Origin: Egicoccus sp. AB-alg2
GTDB lineage: Bacteria > Actinomycetota > Nitriliruptoria > Nitriliruptorales > Nitriliruptoraceae
DNA length: 64,000 bases
Direction of reading: 5' to 3'
Assembly: GCF_041821065.1 (NCBI RefSeq)
Contig: NZ_JBGUAX010000007.1
Span: 1 to 64,000, forward strand
Position numbers and translations under genes: made by a program. A model generated the notes under the pieces. The model did no database searches, was not told where the DNA came from, and was given only the letters and a program-made list of their open reading frames with translations. How positions within the stretch are numbered: the first letter of the stretch is position 1; each line of letters starts with the position of its first letter. Below are positions 1 to 8,369 of this stretch, piece by piece.

Positions 1-29
1 TTGCGCTGACCGTTCCACCGTCCACGTCG

Positions 30-57
30 ATCGGCCCCCGCTGCGGCGGGGGTCGAT
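30..57 (-). terminator. hairpin terminator downstream of the Rrf2 gene
   Basis: A 7-bp core stem (CCCCCGC / GCGGGGG, loop TGCG) is extended by one G-T wobble and four more pairs to about 12 bp. It lies 50 bp past the stop of the minus-strand Rrf2 gene. There is no clear U-tract, as is usual for GC-rich actinobacterial terminators. Confidence 0.55.
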
Positions 58-107
58 GCCTGTCCGTCGCACATCGAGTCCGCCGCACCGCCGAGGCGGC
101 CCAACCG

Positions 108-569
108 TCACGTGGCGTGGTGCTCGTGGTGCGGTCGGGCGGCGTCCGCGACCTCCAGCGCCGCGTCACGCGCCACCAACTGCGCGAAGTCGGTCATGGC
201 GAGTGAGGCACGCAACGACTCGCGTGCGGTGGCCAGCGGCTCGTGGACGACGCAGGCGTCCTGCCAGCGGCAGGGGCCACCCCGCAGCACGCACTCGCGG
301 GCCGGCTCCTCCTCGGCGGCCTCGATCACTTCGAGCAGCGAGATCTCTCCGGGGGCGCGGGCCAGTGCGTAGCCGCCGCTGCGGCCCGCCACCGACACGA
401 CCAGGCCGGCGCGGACCAGTTCGGCCAGCAGCGCGGGAAGGAAGTTGACCGGGATGGCCATCGCCTCGGCGATCGCCCGGGTCGTACGTCGCCCGTTGCC
501 GTGATGACGCGCGAGGTCCAGCACGGCACGCACGCTGTAGTCGGCCCGCTTGCCGAGGGTCAGCTTCAT
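108..569 (-). CDS. Rrf2-family regulator, NsrR-like (putative NO-sensing Fe-S repressor)
   Basis: This is a 153-residue Rrf2-family DNA-binding protein. Residues 1-75 carry the winged-helix domain, opening MKLTLGKRADYSVRAVLDLA. Three cysteines at 93, 100 and 106 (C-x6-C-x5-C) match the place where NsrR/IscR members bind an Fe-S cluster; the Streptomyces NsrR cysteines sit at nearly the same residue numbers. GGAGG lies 5 nt before the ATG. It is the last gene of a same-strand run with a copper nitrite reductase, a cupredoxin and a membrane protein. That context favours nitric-oxide or nitrite control of those genes over Fe-S homeostasis (IscR) or cysteine control (CymR). Family assignment is firm; the NO-sensing role is inference from cysteines and context. 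Confidence 0.88.
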   Translation of the reverse strand: MKLTLGKRADYSVRAVLDLARHHGNGRRTTRAIAEAMAIPVNFLPALLAELVRAGLVVSVAGRSGGYALARAPGEISLLEVIEAAEEEPARECVLRGGPCRWQDACVVHEPLATARESLRASLAMTDFAQLVARDAALEVADAARPHHEHHAT

Positions 570-630
570 CCGACCTCCGCGGTCTCGCCGGGGCAGCGTA
601 TCCGTCGGCCCGTCGGGGCCTCCGGCGTCG

Positions 631-1902
631 TCACGCGTCGTCGGGGTGGGGCACGGGCCACAGGGCCGTCAGCAACGTGACGAGCGATACGACCGCCAGC
701 AGCGTCCAGCCAGCGGCGGCCAGCGGCAGTCCGTCGCCGAGACGCGCAGCCCCCAGCGTGCAGGCCAGCACACCGGCCAGGACGAGCCCCGCCCGCGTCC
801 GCGCGCCGACCTCGAGCCGGGCGATCAGCCGGTCGCGGGCGGCCGTGGTCCGACCGCGCAGCATCGGTGCGAGGTAGACGAGCGTGGCGAGGATCGCCTG
901 GGCGAGCACGCCCGTGAGGACGGCGATCCCCAGGGCGTCGAGCCACCGCCAGGCACCGGCGGCCACCACCACGACGTCGGCGGCGACGACCACGGGGAAC
1001 AGTCCCACCACGCCGAGCACCAGTGGCTGGGCCGCCGTCCGGTGCGGTGCCGCGGCGACGGCACGCGCCACCGGCACGCACACGATCGTGGCCCCGACCG
1101 CGTAGACACCGAGCGCGGCGGCGGCGACGACCCGGGCCGAGGCACCGGCCGAGCCCGGCAGACCGGTGGCCAGCAACACGAGGACGGCCACACTCAGGCC
1201 GGTGGCCCCGCGGCGCAGCCAGCGGGCGGCGCGCGCGTCCGCGCCCGGCTCGATGCGGGTACGGGCCATGGTCGGTCCGAAGAACACGAGGGTGGCCAGC
1301 AGCGTCAGTCCGCCCCAGCCGAGGACGTTGGCGTGCAGGTGGGCGATGCGGGCGCCGCCGTACCAGCTTCCGGCCAGCACACCGCTGCCGAGGAGCGCGC
1401 CGAGCACCGCGCCGTGGATGAAGGCACCGTGGGCGCGCTCGTAGATGCGCGCGATCCACCCGAAGCGGGCACCGACGGCGGCCCGCCGCATGGCGCGGAT
1501 ACGCCGGTAGGCGAGGAACACCGAGGTGGTGACCACCGTCGCGCCGGCGACCAGCAACCATCGGTGGCCGCCCGGCAGCCCGATCAGCACGCCGAGGACG
1601 CCGGTATTGGTGACCAGCGGCCACCACGCGGACCGCTCCCCCGTCGTGCGCGTGACCGTCCGACCGAAGTGTTCGCTGAAGGTCAGCACGAGGTTGGTCA
1701 GCACGCCCAGGGTGAACAGGTGCACCGCGAACCAACGCCCACCCGGCAGTACCTCGCCGGCGGCCAGCCAGACCAACAGCGCGAGCAGGTAGGCGAGTGC
1801 GAACAGGATGCTGGGTGCGGCCAGCCCGAAAGGCGAGCGGCCGCGGGGTCGGCCGCCGTGGCCGGGGGGCACGGTGGGAAGCGGCGTCTGCGGGCGGTTC
1901 AC
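631..1902 (-). CDS. multi-spanning membrane protein of the nitrite-reductase locus (NnrS/heme-copper-like)
   Basis: This is a roughly 423-residue polytopic membrane protein with about ten or more hydrophobic segments. Several histidines lie in or next to helices (WFAVHLFTLGVLTN, ERAHGAFIHGAVLG, IAHLHANVLGWGG), as in NnrS and heme-copper-oxidase-like proteins that often accompany NO metabolism. The frame stays open upstream to 2046, but a GTG at 1902 has GGAG 8 nt before it and lies just before the first hydrophobic domain, so it is preferred. The gene sits between the cupredoxin and the Rrf2 regulator in one orientation. A role in NO or copper/heme handling is inferred; no catalytic motif is certain. 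It is not a canonical NorB, because the full set of histidine ligands cannot be assigned. Confidence 0.7.
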   Translation of the reverse strand: MNRPQTPLPTVPPGHGGRPRGRSPFGLAAPSILFALAYLLALLVWLAAGEVLPGGRWFAVHLFTLGVLTNLVLTFSEHFGRTVTRTTGERSAWWPLVTNTGVLGVLIGLPGGHRWLLVAGATVVTTSVFLAYRRIRAMRRAAVGARFGWIARIYERAHGAFIHGAVLGALLGSGVLAGSWYGGARIAHLHANVLGWGGLTLLATLVFFGPTMARTRIEPGADARAARWLRRGATGLSVAVLVLLATGLPGSAGASARVVAAAALGVYAVGATIVCVPVARAVAAAPHRTAAQPLVLGVVGLFPVVVAADVVVVAAGAWRWLDALGIAVLTGVLAQAILATLVYLAPMLRGRTTAARDRLIARLEVGARTRAGLVLAGVLACTLGAARLGDGLPLAAAGWTLLAVVSLVTLLTALWPVPHPDDA

Positions 1903-2097
1903 GGGGTTGCTCCGACTGGGCGAGCGATGGCCCACGGGGTCACGTCGACGGACAGACTGGTCGGGCACGGCGACGCCCGTCGTCGGGCCGGCCGGTTGGC
2001 GACCGGCCCGGACGACGGGCCGCGCGAGGGCGGACGGCGGCTCCATGACGTCTCCTCGCGGGTCGTGACATCGACGGGTGGGCCCAGCCGAGCAGGC

Positions 2098-2478
2098 TCA
2101 GCCGACGTCCAGGACCCCCTCCATCGTGGTGCGGTGCCCGGGGATGCTGCAGTAGAAGGTGTAGGTGCCGGACTCGAGGGTCACGGTGCCGCTCGCCGTC
2201 TCGCCGGGTGCGGCGTGGACCACCTCGGCATCGTCGAGCTCCTCGATCACGAAGTCGTGCTCGGCGGCCCCCACGTTGTCCAGGACGACGGTGATCTCAC
2301 CGGCGCTCGCGCTCAGTTGCTCGGGCGTGAAGTACAGGTCGCCGGCTTCCACCTCGAGGGTCGCGCCGGTCGCGCCGCTGGCCGCGGGCGCCGCCGCCGG
2401 GGAACCGTCGTCGCCGCTGCAGGCGACCGCCAGGAGGGCGGCCGCGGTCAGGGCGGTGAGGGTGGTCCGTCTGCGCAT
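2098..2478 (-). CDS. plastocyanin-like cupredoxin lipoprotein
   Basis: This is a 126-residue exported blue-copper protein. A lipoprotein signal with lipobox LAVAC (Cys20) is followed by an Ala/Gly-rich linker and a single cupredoxin domain. The copper ligands are visible as His74 (AEHDF) and the C-terminal set Cys110-His115-Met119 (YCSIPGHRTTM). It would sit on the outer face of the membrane as a one-electron carrier. It lies 125 bp downstream of nirK on the same strand, so electron donation to nitrite reductase is the natural inference. AAAGG precedes the ATG. Family confidence is high; the redox partner is inferred. Confidence 0.87.
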   Translation of the reverse strand: MRRRTTLTALTAAALLAVACSGDDGSPAAAPAASGATGATLEVEAGDLYFTPEQLSASAGEITVVLDNVGAAEHDFVIEELDDAEVVHAAPGETASGTVTLESGTYTFYCSIPGHRTTMEGVLDVG

Positions 2479-2603
2479 CGGGTCGTGCCTTTCGTGGTCG
2501 GGATCGGACGGGCGGGATCGGAGGAGCGCGTGCCGGCAGCGAGTACGGGGCGAACCGCGGTCCGGGGGCAGTGCCGCCCCCGGACCGGGTCGTCGCGAGG
2601 AAC

Positions 2604-3761
2604 TCAGTGGCCGGAACCGGCGCCCTCGGGGGCGTCGAAGACGGCCGGATCGGCGTCGCCGGTCACGTGGAGGATCCCGACCGCCCCGCCGTCGAGGGCG
2701 CGGGTCAGGGCGTGGTCGACCAAGACGTAGTCACCCGGCACGTCGAGCTCGAACTCGACGTAGGTCGCCCCACCGGCCGGGACGAGGGTGGTCTGCACGT
2801 TCTCGTTGATCAGCGAGCCGCCCTCGATGCTGGCGCGGTCGAAGACCTCGCCGATCACGTGGAAGCTCGACGTCAGGTTGGGGCCGCCGTTGCCGATGTA
2901 GATCCGCACGGTCTCGCCGACCTCGGCCTGCATGGCGTTGTCGCCGGCGAGCGCGCCCACGGCCCCGTTGAACACCACGTGCGTGGGGGCCTCGGCCATC
3001 ATCTTGTCGACGTCGTAGGACAGCAGCCCGGCGGTGCCACGCGCCTGGGCGGTGTAGATCTCGCCCTGCATGACGTAGAACTCACGGTCGACCGCCGGCA
3101 GACCGCCTTCGGGCTCGACGACGATCAGGCCGTACATGCCCATGGCGACGTGCGTGGGGATGTGCGGGGTGGCGCAGTGGTAGACGTACACGCCGGGGTT
3201 CAGGGCCTGGAAGGTGAACGTTCCCACCTCCCCGGGGGCGAGCTGGGTGGCGCCCGCGCCGCCGCCGGGACCGTTGACCGCGTGCAGGTCGATCGAGTGC
3301 GGGTTCTTGCTGCCGTCGTCGTTTCGAAGGGTGAACTCCACCGTGTCGCCTTCGCGGACGCGCACCAGCGGGCCCGGCACCGAGCCGTCGAAGGTCCAGT
3401 AGGTGGTGGTCGAGCCGTCGGCCAGTTGGCCTTCGACCTCGACGGTGGTCAGTTCGACCTCGAGGGTGGTCGCCGCGCGGTCGCGGACGGGCTCGGGGAT
3501 CGTGATTCCGTCGTGCGAGATCCGGTCCGCCGTGCGCGGGCCGGGTTCGAGCGCTTCGACCTCGGCCGCACCGACGGCGCTCGCGTCGGCGACCACGACG
3601 CCACCGGAGCCGGTGTCGCCGATGGCCAGGGTGACGGCGATGGAGGCCAGCACGGCCGTCACGATCAGCAGGAGCGCCCGGCCGCTGCCGAGCGTGGGTC
3701 CGGAGGGCGGGATCGGGGGAGCTTGGGACGGCTTCTCGCGAACTGGAGCCTGGCCGGTCAT
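2604..3761 (-). CDS. nirK: copper-containing nitrite reductase, AniA-type
   Basis: This 385-residue protein has an N-terminal membrane anchor (about residues 29-48) and two cupredoxin domains. It reduces nitrite to nitric oxide outside the membrane. Type-1 copper ligands are His155, Cys196, His204 and Met209; type-2 ligands are His160, His195 and a third His in the VDHAL motif near residue 345. The catalytic Asp (158) is in HSIDLH. The Cys-to-His spacing of 8 followed by Met at +5 is that of the AniA-like class. The frame extends to a TTG at 3794, but ATG 3761 gives a normal anchor. No nitric-oxide reductase gene is in the window. It leads the cupredoxin, membrane-protein and Rrf2 run. Confidence 0.93.
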   Translation of the reverse strand: MTGQAPVREKPSQAPPIPPSGPTLGSGRALLLIVTAVLASIAVTLAIGDTGSGGVVVADASAVGAAEVEALEPGPRTADRISHDGITIPEPVRDRAATTLEVELTTVEVEGQLADGSTTTYWTFDGSVPGPLVRVREGDTVEFTLRNDDGSKNPHSIDLHAVNGPGGGAGATQLAPGEVGTFTFQALNPGVYVYHCATPHIPTHVAMGMYGLIVVEPEGGLPAVDREFYVMQGEIYTAQARGTAGLLSYDVDKMMAEAPTHVVFNGAVGALAGDNAMQAEVGETVRIYIGNGGPNLTSSFHVIGEVFDRASIEGGSLINENVQTTLVPAGGATYVEFELDVPGDYVLVDHALTRALDGGAVGILHVTGDADPAVFDAPEGAGSGH

Positions 3762-3985
3762 GGCGGTCTCTCTTGGTTCCGGCGATGACGCCAACCGTCA
3801 TCACTTAGTAATTCAGTAAACGTTTATCGCGAGGCAACTCGATAGGGCCCTCCGGCCCTTTTCGGGGGACCGAAGGCGTGGCGCCGACTGGTGCGCCGAC
3901 GGGCCGGCGGGCATCTGCCCGGCGACCGCGCTGCCCGCATCGCGGATGGGCGTCGCCATCGCCCCGGCTGCTTGACTGCCCCGGC
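3762..3985. promoter_or_regulatory. divergent promoter region of nirK and the aminotransferase gene
   Basis: This 224-bp gap between divergent genes contains an AT-rich island at 3801-3828, unusual for the surrounding DNA. Inside it is a perfect 10-bp palindrome, TAAACGTTTA (3817-3826). This is where the nirK promoter and an Rrf2 operator would be expected. No sequence match to a known NsrR site is claimed. Confidence 0.45.
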
Positions 3986-5188
3986 ATGGGATACGACGTC
4001 GCCACCATCCGTGCCAGCTTCCCCTCGCTCGCCGAGGGCGCCGCCCACTTCGACGGCCCCGGTGGGTCGCAGGTGCCCCGGCAGGTCGGGGAAGCGGTCG
4101 CCGGCACGCTGGTCGCCGCGATCGCCAACCGCGGCCGGCTCACCCCGGCGGAGCGGCGCGCCGACGGGGTGGTCGTCGAGGCACGCCGCGCCGTCGCGGA
4201 CCTCGTCGGCGGGGAGTCCCGCGGGGTGGTCTTCGGCCGCTCGATGACCGCGCTGGCGTTCCAGTTCGCGCGCACGCTCGCGCAGGACTGGGGACCCGGC
4301 GACGAGGTCCTCGTCACCCGCCTCGACCACGACGCCAACATCCGGCCGTGGGTGCTGGCCGCTGAGGCGGCCGGGGCCACCGTCCGGTGGGCCGCGTTCG
4401 ACCGCGACACCGCCGCACTGCCGGTGGAGGCCGTCACCTCGCTGCTGTCCGAGCGCACCCGCCTGGTGGCCGTGACGGGTGCGTCCAACCTCCTCGGCAC
4501 CCGCCCAGACGTGGCGACCATGGCCGCCGCCGCGCACGAGGTGGGCGCGCTGGTGCACGTCGACGGCGTCCACCTGACGCCCCACGCGCCCGTCGACATG
4601 GTGGCGATGGGCGCCGACCTGTTCAGCTGCTCGCCCTACAAGTTCCTCGGCCCGCACCTGGGGGCCATGATCGGGGCGCCGGAGCTGCTGGAGACGCTGC
4701 GGCCGGAGAAGCTGTTGCCGTCCACGGACGCCGTGCCGGAGCGCTTCGAGCTGGGCACGCTGCCGTACGAACTGCTGGCCGGGACCACCGCGGCGGTCGA
4801 CTTCCTCGCCGCGATCGCGGGCGAGAGCGGGCAGCGGCGCACCCGCCTGCTGGCCGCGATGGAGCTGCTGGAGGCCCACGAGACCGCGCTGGCGGAGCGG
4901 CTGGAGGCCGGCCTGGGCGCGCTCGAGCGGGTGCGGCTGCTCGGCCGTGCGCCCCGGCGCACGCCCACGGTGGCCTTCCTCGTCGACGGGATGGAACCCG
5001 GTGACGTGGCGCAGCACCTCGCGGACGCCGGGGTCAACGCGCCGGCGAGCCACTTCTACGCCATCGAGGCATCACGCTGGCTGGGGCTCGGCGACACCGG
5101 AGCCGTGCGCGCCGGGATCGCGCCGTACACCGACGACAGCGACGTCGACCGGCTGCTCGAGGCGATGCAGGACCTCGTCAGCCGCTGA
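3986..5188 (+). CDS. cysteine desulfurase-like class V aminotransferase
   Basis: This is a 400-residue PLP-dependent fold-type I enzyme of the cysteine-desulfurase-like group. Visible features are the N-terminal FDGPGGSQVP motif, a PLP-contacting Asp193 (HVDGVH) and Schiff-base Lys219 in SCSPYKFLGPHLG. It lacks a typical mobile loop carrying the catalytic cysteine of IscS/SufS, so sulfur delivery is not shown and the substrate is unknown. ATG 3986 begins a normal family N-terminus; the frame is open upstream but not family-like. It is monocistronic, divergent from nirK, and its last 11 bp overlap the end of the convergent HprK-like gene. Confidence 0.85.
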   Translation: MGYDVATIRASFPSLAEGAAHFDGPGGSQVPRQVGEAVAGTLVAAIANRGRLTPAERRADGVVVEARRAVADLVGGESRGVVFGRSMTALAFQFARTLAQDWGPGDEVLVTRLDHDANIRPWVLAAEAAGATVRWAAFDRDTAALPVEAVTSLLSERTRLVAVTGASNLLGTRPDVATMAAAAHEVGALVHVDGVHLTPHAPVDMVAMGADLFSCSPYKFLGPHLGAMIGAPELLETLRPEKLLPSTDAVPERFELGTLPYELLAGTTAAVDFLAAIAGESGQRRTRLLAAMELLEAHETALAERLEAGLGALERVRLLGRAPRRTPTVAFLVDGMEPGDVAQHLADAGVNAPASHFYAIEASRWLGLGDTGAVRAGIAPYTDDSDVDRLLEAMQDLVSR

Positions 5189-6380
5189 CGCGGCCGACGC
5201 CGTCGGCAGACGACCCCGACACGTACGGCGCGATCGCGGCGTACAGCACGTCGAGCGATCCGCCGTACGGGTGGCGCACCCGGTAGGCCGGGGTGCCGGC
5301 CATCGCCGCCGCCATCGGCGGACCGAGCCGTGCCTCCAGGTCGTCGAGCAGCGCGTTGCGGCGGTCGGGGTGGGCGAACCGGAATGCCCGGTAACGGTCG
5401 AGCAGTGGCCGCCACTCGTAGGCGTTGGCGTGAACCATTCGGCGCGCGAGCCGTGCGGGCGGCTCGCGCTCCACCCGGACGTCCGGCGCGGCGTGGCCCT
5501 CGACGAGGAACAGCACGTCGACCGGTGCCGTGACCGGACCGATCCGGTCCGGGAACCACGCCGCCGGCGGGCGGCTCACCCGGAGCTGGCGGCGCAGGGT
5601 CGGGAGCGCCTTGTGCAGCAGCGTGACCGGCTCACTGCGTGCCAGGCGACCTCTTGCCGTCGCCCTCGCGACCCACTCCAGGCCTGCGACGGCGCGGAAG
5701 AGTCGCCGCTTGCCGCCCGGCAGCGTGGCAGGGGCGATGCCGAGGTAGGGCAGCTGCCACGCGGAGACGCTCAATGACAGCGGGAGCCCCAGTACGGCGC
5801 TCCCGTCCGGGCTGAGCAGCACCCATTCGTCCCCCACGAAGCGGGCCCCGTGACCGACGAAGCCGAGCAGCGCCCCGGTCTTGCCACCCTTCGGCCAGCC
5901 CATGAACACGACGCCGCGCCCCTCGTGGACGACGGCGGAGCCGTGCAGCGGCACGTAGCCGCGCGCGAGGAAGGCGAGGCAGATCGCCTCGACCAGGAAC
6001 GGCACCGCGGTCACGTCGCGGCGGCATCGGATCTCGGCCGTGCTGCCGAACTCGTCCAACGGCAGCCGGGCGAGCGCCCTGCCGTCCACCTCGTCGAGCA
6101 CGAACAAGCCGGACTCGTCGACCGCGCACCAGCGTTGTCCGACGAAGCTCGGTGACGGCGGCGCGACGTCCGCGAACCGGACGACCAGGTCCGGATCGGC
6201 ACCCGCGGCCGGCAGCAGGTAGCGCTGCCACCGTGTCGTGAAGCGATCCGCGAACCGCCACGGGGCGTCGACGAACCGGAGTGTGACGACGCCGTGGACC
6301 GACACGTCGAAGGTGCGCGTCCCCGGGACGGCGGCCGCCGTCTCGTCGTCGACCACGACGCCGGACACGGCCGGCGTCAC
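5178..6380 (-). CDS. HPr kinase/phosphorylase-like P-loop kinase
   Basis: This 400-residue protein has a C-terminal half that reads like the HprK fold: LHGSAV (146-151), Walker A GWPKGGKTG (161-169), and a Walker-B-like FVGDEW (181-186). True HPr kinases phosphorylate the PTS protein HPr, but longer relatives with a divergent N-terminus occur in polysaccharide and modified-peptide clusters and act on other substrates. Its GTG start overlaps the preceding kinase stop as GTGA, showing tight translational coupling. No PTS genes are nearby, so a role in carbon catabolite control is unlikely. Substrate unknown. Confidence 0.75.
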   Translation of the reverse strand: MTPAVSGVVVDDETAAAVPGTRTFDVSVHGVVTLRFVDAPWRFADRFTTRWQRYLLPAAGADPDLVVRFADVAPPSPSFVGQRWCAVDESGLFVLDEVDGRALARLPLDEFGSTAEIRCRRDVTAVPFLVEAICLAFLARGYVPLHGSAVVHEGRGVVFMGWPKGGKTGALLGFVGHGARFVGDEWVLLSPDGSAVLGLPLSLSVSAWQLPYLGIAPATLPGGKRRLFRAVAGLEWVARATARGRLARSEPVTLLHKALPTLRRQLRVSRPPAAWFPDRIGPVTAPVDVLFLVEGHAAPDVRVEREPPARLARRMVHANAYEWRPLLDRYRAFRFAHPDRRNALLDDLEARLGPPMAAAMAGTPAYRVRHPYGGSLDVLYAAIAPYVSGSSADGVGRVSG

Positions 6381-7081
6381 GCCCGCGCCCCTGCCGGCAC
6401 CGCCGAGGCCCGGCCGCCCACCGCGGCGACGTGGGTGCGCACCTCGGCGACGACCTCCTCCAGTGGCCGGGTGGCGTCGACGGTCACCACCCGAGCGAAC
6501 TTGGGGGCTTCGGTCCGCAGCAACGTGCGCGCTCGTCGCAGCGAGTCCAGCGTGCCTTCGCCCTTGCGGGCGAGCAGCACCTCGGGCGGGGCGTCCAGGA
6601 CGACGACGAGGTCGGGCGCCGGGAAGAGCGTCGCCAGGACCCAGTGGTAGATGCGGTCGGTCAGGCGCCGGTGCCGTCGGCCGGACGACGTCAGCGACTC
6701 CAGGAGGAAGTGCCGGTCGTAGAGGACGACGACCCCGCGCCGCTGGTGGACGGTCGCCACGGCCTGACGGAACGAGGCCTCCAACAGACGGTTCACCATG
6801 CGCAGGGTGGCTCCGAGCCGACCACGTCGGACCTTGCGGTGGGCGTTGTGGTGCGTGGAGACGAAGCCAGGGTCGGTGATCCCCTCGCGCTTCGCGACCT
6901 GGCGGTACGTGTGCAGTTTGAGGCGTAGGAAGAGGCGCGACCACGGCAGCGCCACGTTGCTGGACTCGATGTTGGGGCCCATGTAGAGATAGGCCATGGG
7001 GATCGGCGACGTGGCCACCAGTCGCCGAGCCACCGTGGTCTTGCCGGAGCCGTCCGCACCCGCCAACGCGATCGTCACCAT
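6377..7081 (-). CDS. thymidylate-kinase-like P-loop kinase
   Basis: This 234-residue P-loop kinase starts immediately with Walker A (GADGSGKTT, residues 8-16) and carries a DRH motif (LYDRHFLLES) and a VVVLDAPPEVLLARK strand-loop typical of dTMP-kinase-like proteins. It is divergent and longer in the middle than housekeeping thymidylate kinase. The ATG at 7081 has AAGGAG 6 nt upstream. It is the middle gene of a three-gene run with an ATP-grasp enzyme upstream and an HprK-like kinase downstream (GTGA overlap). Such divergent dTMP-kinase homologues often phosphorylate something other than dTMP, so I do not call it tmk. Confidence 0.75.
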   Translation of the reverse strand: MVTIALAGADGSGKTTVARRLVATSPIPMAYLYMGPNIESSNVALPWSRLFLRLKLHTYRQVAKREGITDPGFVSTHHNAHRKVRRGRLGATLRMVNRLLEASFRQAVATVHQRRGVVVLYDRHFLLESLTSSGRRHRRLTDRIYHWVLATLFPAPDLVVVLDAPPEVLLARKGEGTLDSLRRARTLLRTEAPKFARVVTVDATRPLEEVVAEVRTHVAAVGGRASAVPAGARA

Positions 7082-7106
7082 GCCGTCTCCTTCGTCCTGC
7101 AGCGGC

Positions 7107-8369
7107 TTATCCGGGCCCGGCAGCCGGCGTCGCGACCGGCGGGACCGGCGGGACCGGCGGGACCGGCGGTTCCGGCGGGACCGCGCCGGTTGCCGGCGCG
7201 TCGCGCACCGCACCGCGCTCCCGCAGGGCGGTGAGGACCGCGCGCAGGAACGGACGCGGGTCGTCACGCGACGCGATGGCATGGGCCCGCGGGCCCTGGA
7301 CGGAACGCCACCAGTCCATGACGTCGAGCTCCCCACGGCGCCAGTGATGGGCGGCAGCCTGCAGGTCCCGGACCGTGTGCACCCAGATCGTCGGCCCGAA
7401 CCGCTGCACGCGTCCCGACGGCAGCGGGAGGCCGACGGCGTCGCAGTACATTGTGTAGAGCAGCGGTACGCCGGCTGCCTCCGCAGACGCCGAGCGGCCC
7501 GTCGGCCGGCCGACGTTCGCCTCGATGATCGCGTACTCGCCGGTCACCTCGTCGCGCTTGGTCTCGAGGTACGCCAGGCCGTGGTAGCCGATGCCGCCGA
7601 ACACCCGCATGGTGAGGTCGACGGCGGCGTCGTCGCGCACTTCCTCGCTGGCGCAGGCCTGCCCGGTCCGCGGCGGCCACTGGCGGACCTTGCGCGTGGT
7701 GAAGACCACGGCGGCCTCGCCGTCACGGTCGAAGTAGGCGTTGCAGGTGACGTGGTTGCGGTCGCCTCCACGGATCAGCTGCTGGGCGAGCAGCACCTCC
7801 GCCCACGGCGCGAAGCGGTCGTAGTGGGCCAGCAGCTCGTCCGGACCGTCCGCGATCAGCGCCTTCGTCCTGGTGTGCCTCGACCATTCGCGCAGACGTA
7901 CGGACGGCTTCAGGATGGCCGGATAGGTCAGCGCCTGCGCCGCGGCCTCCGCGTCGGCACGGTCGCCGAGCACGTGCGTGTCCGGGACCGGGAGTCCGGC
8001 CGCGAGGGCATACGCATGGAACGAAGCCTTGTCCAGCAGCGTCTCGACGGTCTCGTGCGGGGCGAGCGCGAGGCGGTACCAACGCGCGAGACGCTCGCGC
8101 TCGCGCGACACGATCAGCACGTTCTTGTCCTGGCACGGGAGCAGCACCGGTGGGTCGGCGAAGCCGGGCCCGAGCTCCTCCAGGCGGTCCACCAGCCCGG
8201 GACCGCCCGTGTCCGCGACGACGATCCGATGGCACACGCGCGTCGCGGCCGCGTAATGAGCGGCGTCCTTCATGATGCCGACGACGGCCAGGCCCGCCGC
8301 GGCGAGGACGCGCGCGGACTGCAGGCCCTGGAGACAGTCCAGCCCGACGACGACGACAGCCGGGCGCAT
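7107..8369 (-). CDS. ATP-grasp domain protein
   Basis: This protein of about 420 residues has an N-terminal Rossmann-like pre-ATP domain (RPAVVVVGLDCLQGLQSAR) and an ATP-grasp core (YPAILKPSVR, EYAIIEANVGRPTGRS supplying Mg/ATP ligands Glu and Asn). It is of the carboxylate-amine ligase type found in peptide, cell-wall and polysaccharide modification clusters. The C-terminus is a low-complexity PPV repeat. ATG 8369 is chosen because the fold begins right after it; a GTG at 8399 would add ten residues. It heads the run with the two kinases, 25 bp before the next start. The ligated substrates are unknown. Confidence 0.78.
   Translation of the reverse strand: MRPAVVVVGLDCLQGLQSARVLAAAGLAVVGIMKDAAHYAAATRVCHRIVVADTGGPGLVDRLEELGPGFADPPVLLPCQDKNVLIVSRERERLARWYRLALAPHETVETLLDKASFHAYALAAGLPVPDTHVLGDRADAEAAAQALTYPAILKPSVRLREWSRHTRTKALIADGPDELLAHYDRFAPWAEVLLAQQLIRGGDRNHVTCNAYFDRDGEAAVVFTTRKVRQWPPRTGQACASEEVRDDAAVDLTMRVFGGIGYHGLAYLETKRDEVTGEYAIIEANVGRPTGRSASAEAAGVPLLYTMYCDAVGLPLPSGRVQRFGPTIWVHTVRDLQAAAHHWRRGELDVMDWWRSVQGPRAHAIASRDDPRPFLRAVLTALRERGAVRDAPATGAVPPEPPVPPVPPVPPVATPAAGPG
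7134..7185. repeat. 9-bp tandem repeat encoding a Pro-Pro-Val tail
   Basis: About five consecutive copies of the 9-mer GGCGGGACC, one varied, lie in the 3' end of the ATP-grasp gene and encode its PPVPPVPPV tail. Such slippage-prone repeats often vary in copy number. Confidence 0.85.

Noticed and set aside
550-2730. A plus-strand open frame of over 700 codons
   Set aside because: Antisense to the membrane-protein and cupredoxin genes; composition is typical of a shadow frame.
3986-5188. IscS/SufS cysteine desulfurase
   Set aside because: No recognisable catalytic cysteine loop and no suf or isc genes; only the class V fold is supported.
5178-6380. Genuine HPr kinase (hprK)
   Set aside because: No PTS gene nearby, divergent N-terminal half and altered motifs.
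6377-7081. Housekeeping thymidylate kinase (tmk)
   Set aside because: The protein has a divergent middle region and sits with an ATP-grasp and an HprK-like gene; a specialised kinase is more likely.
7134-7185. Possible CRISPR-like array
   Set aside because: The 9-bp unit has no spacers and encodes a Pro-Pro-Val tail inside a coding sequence.
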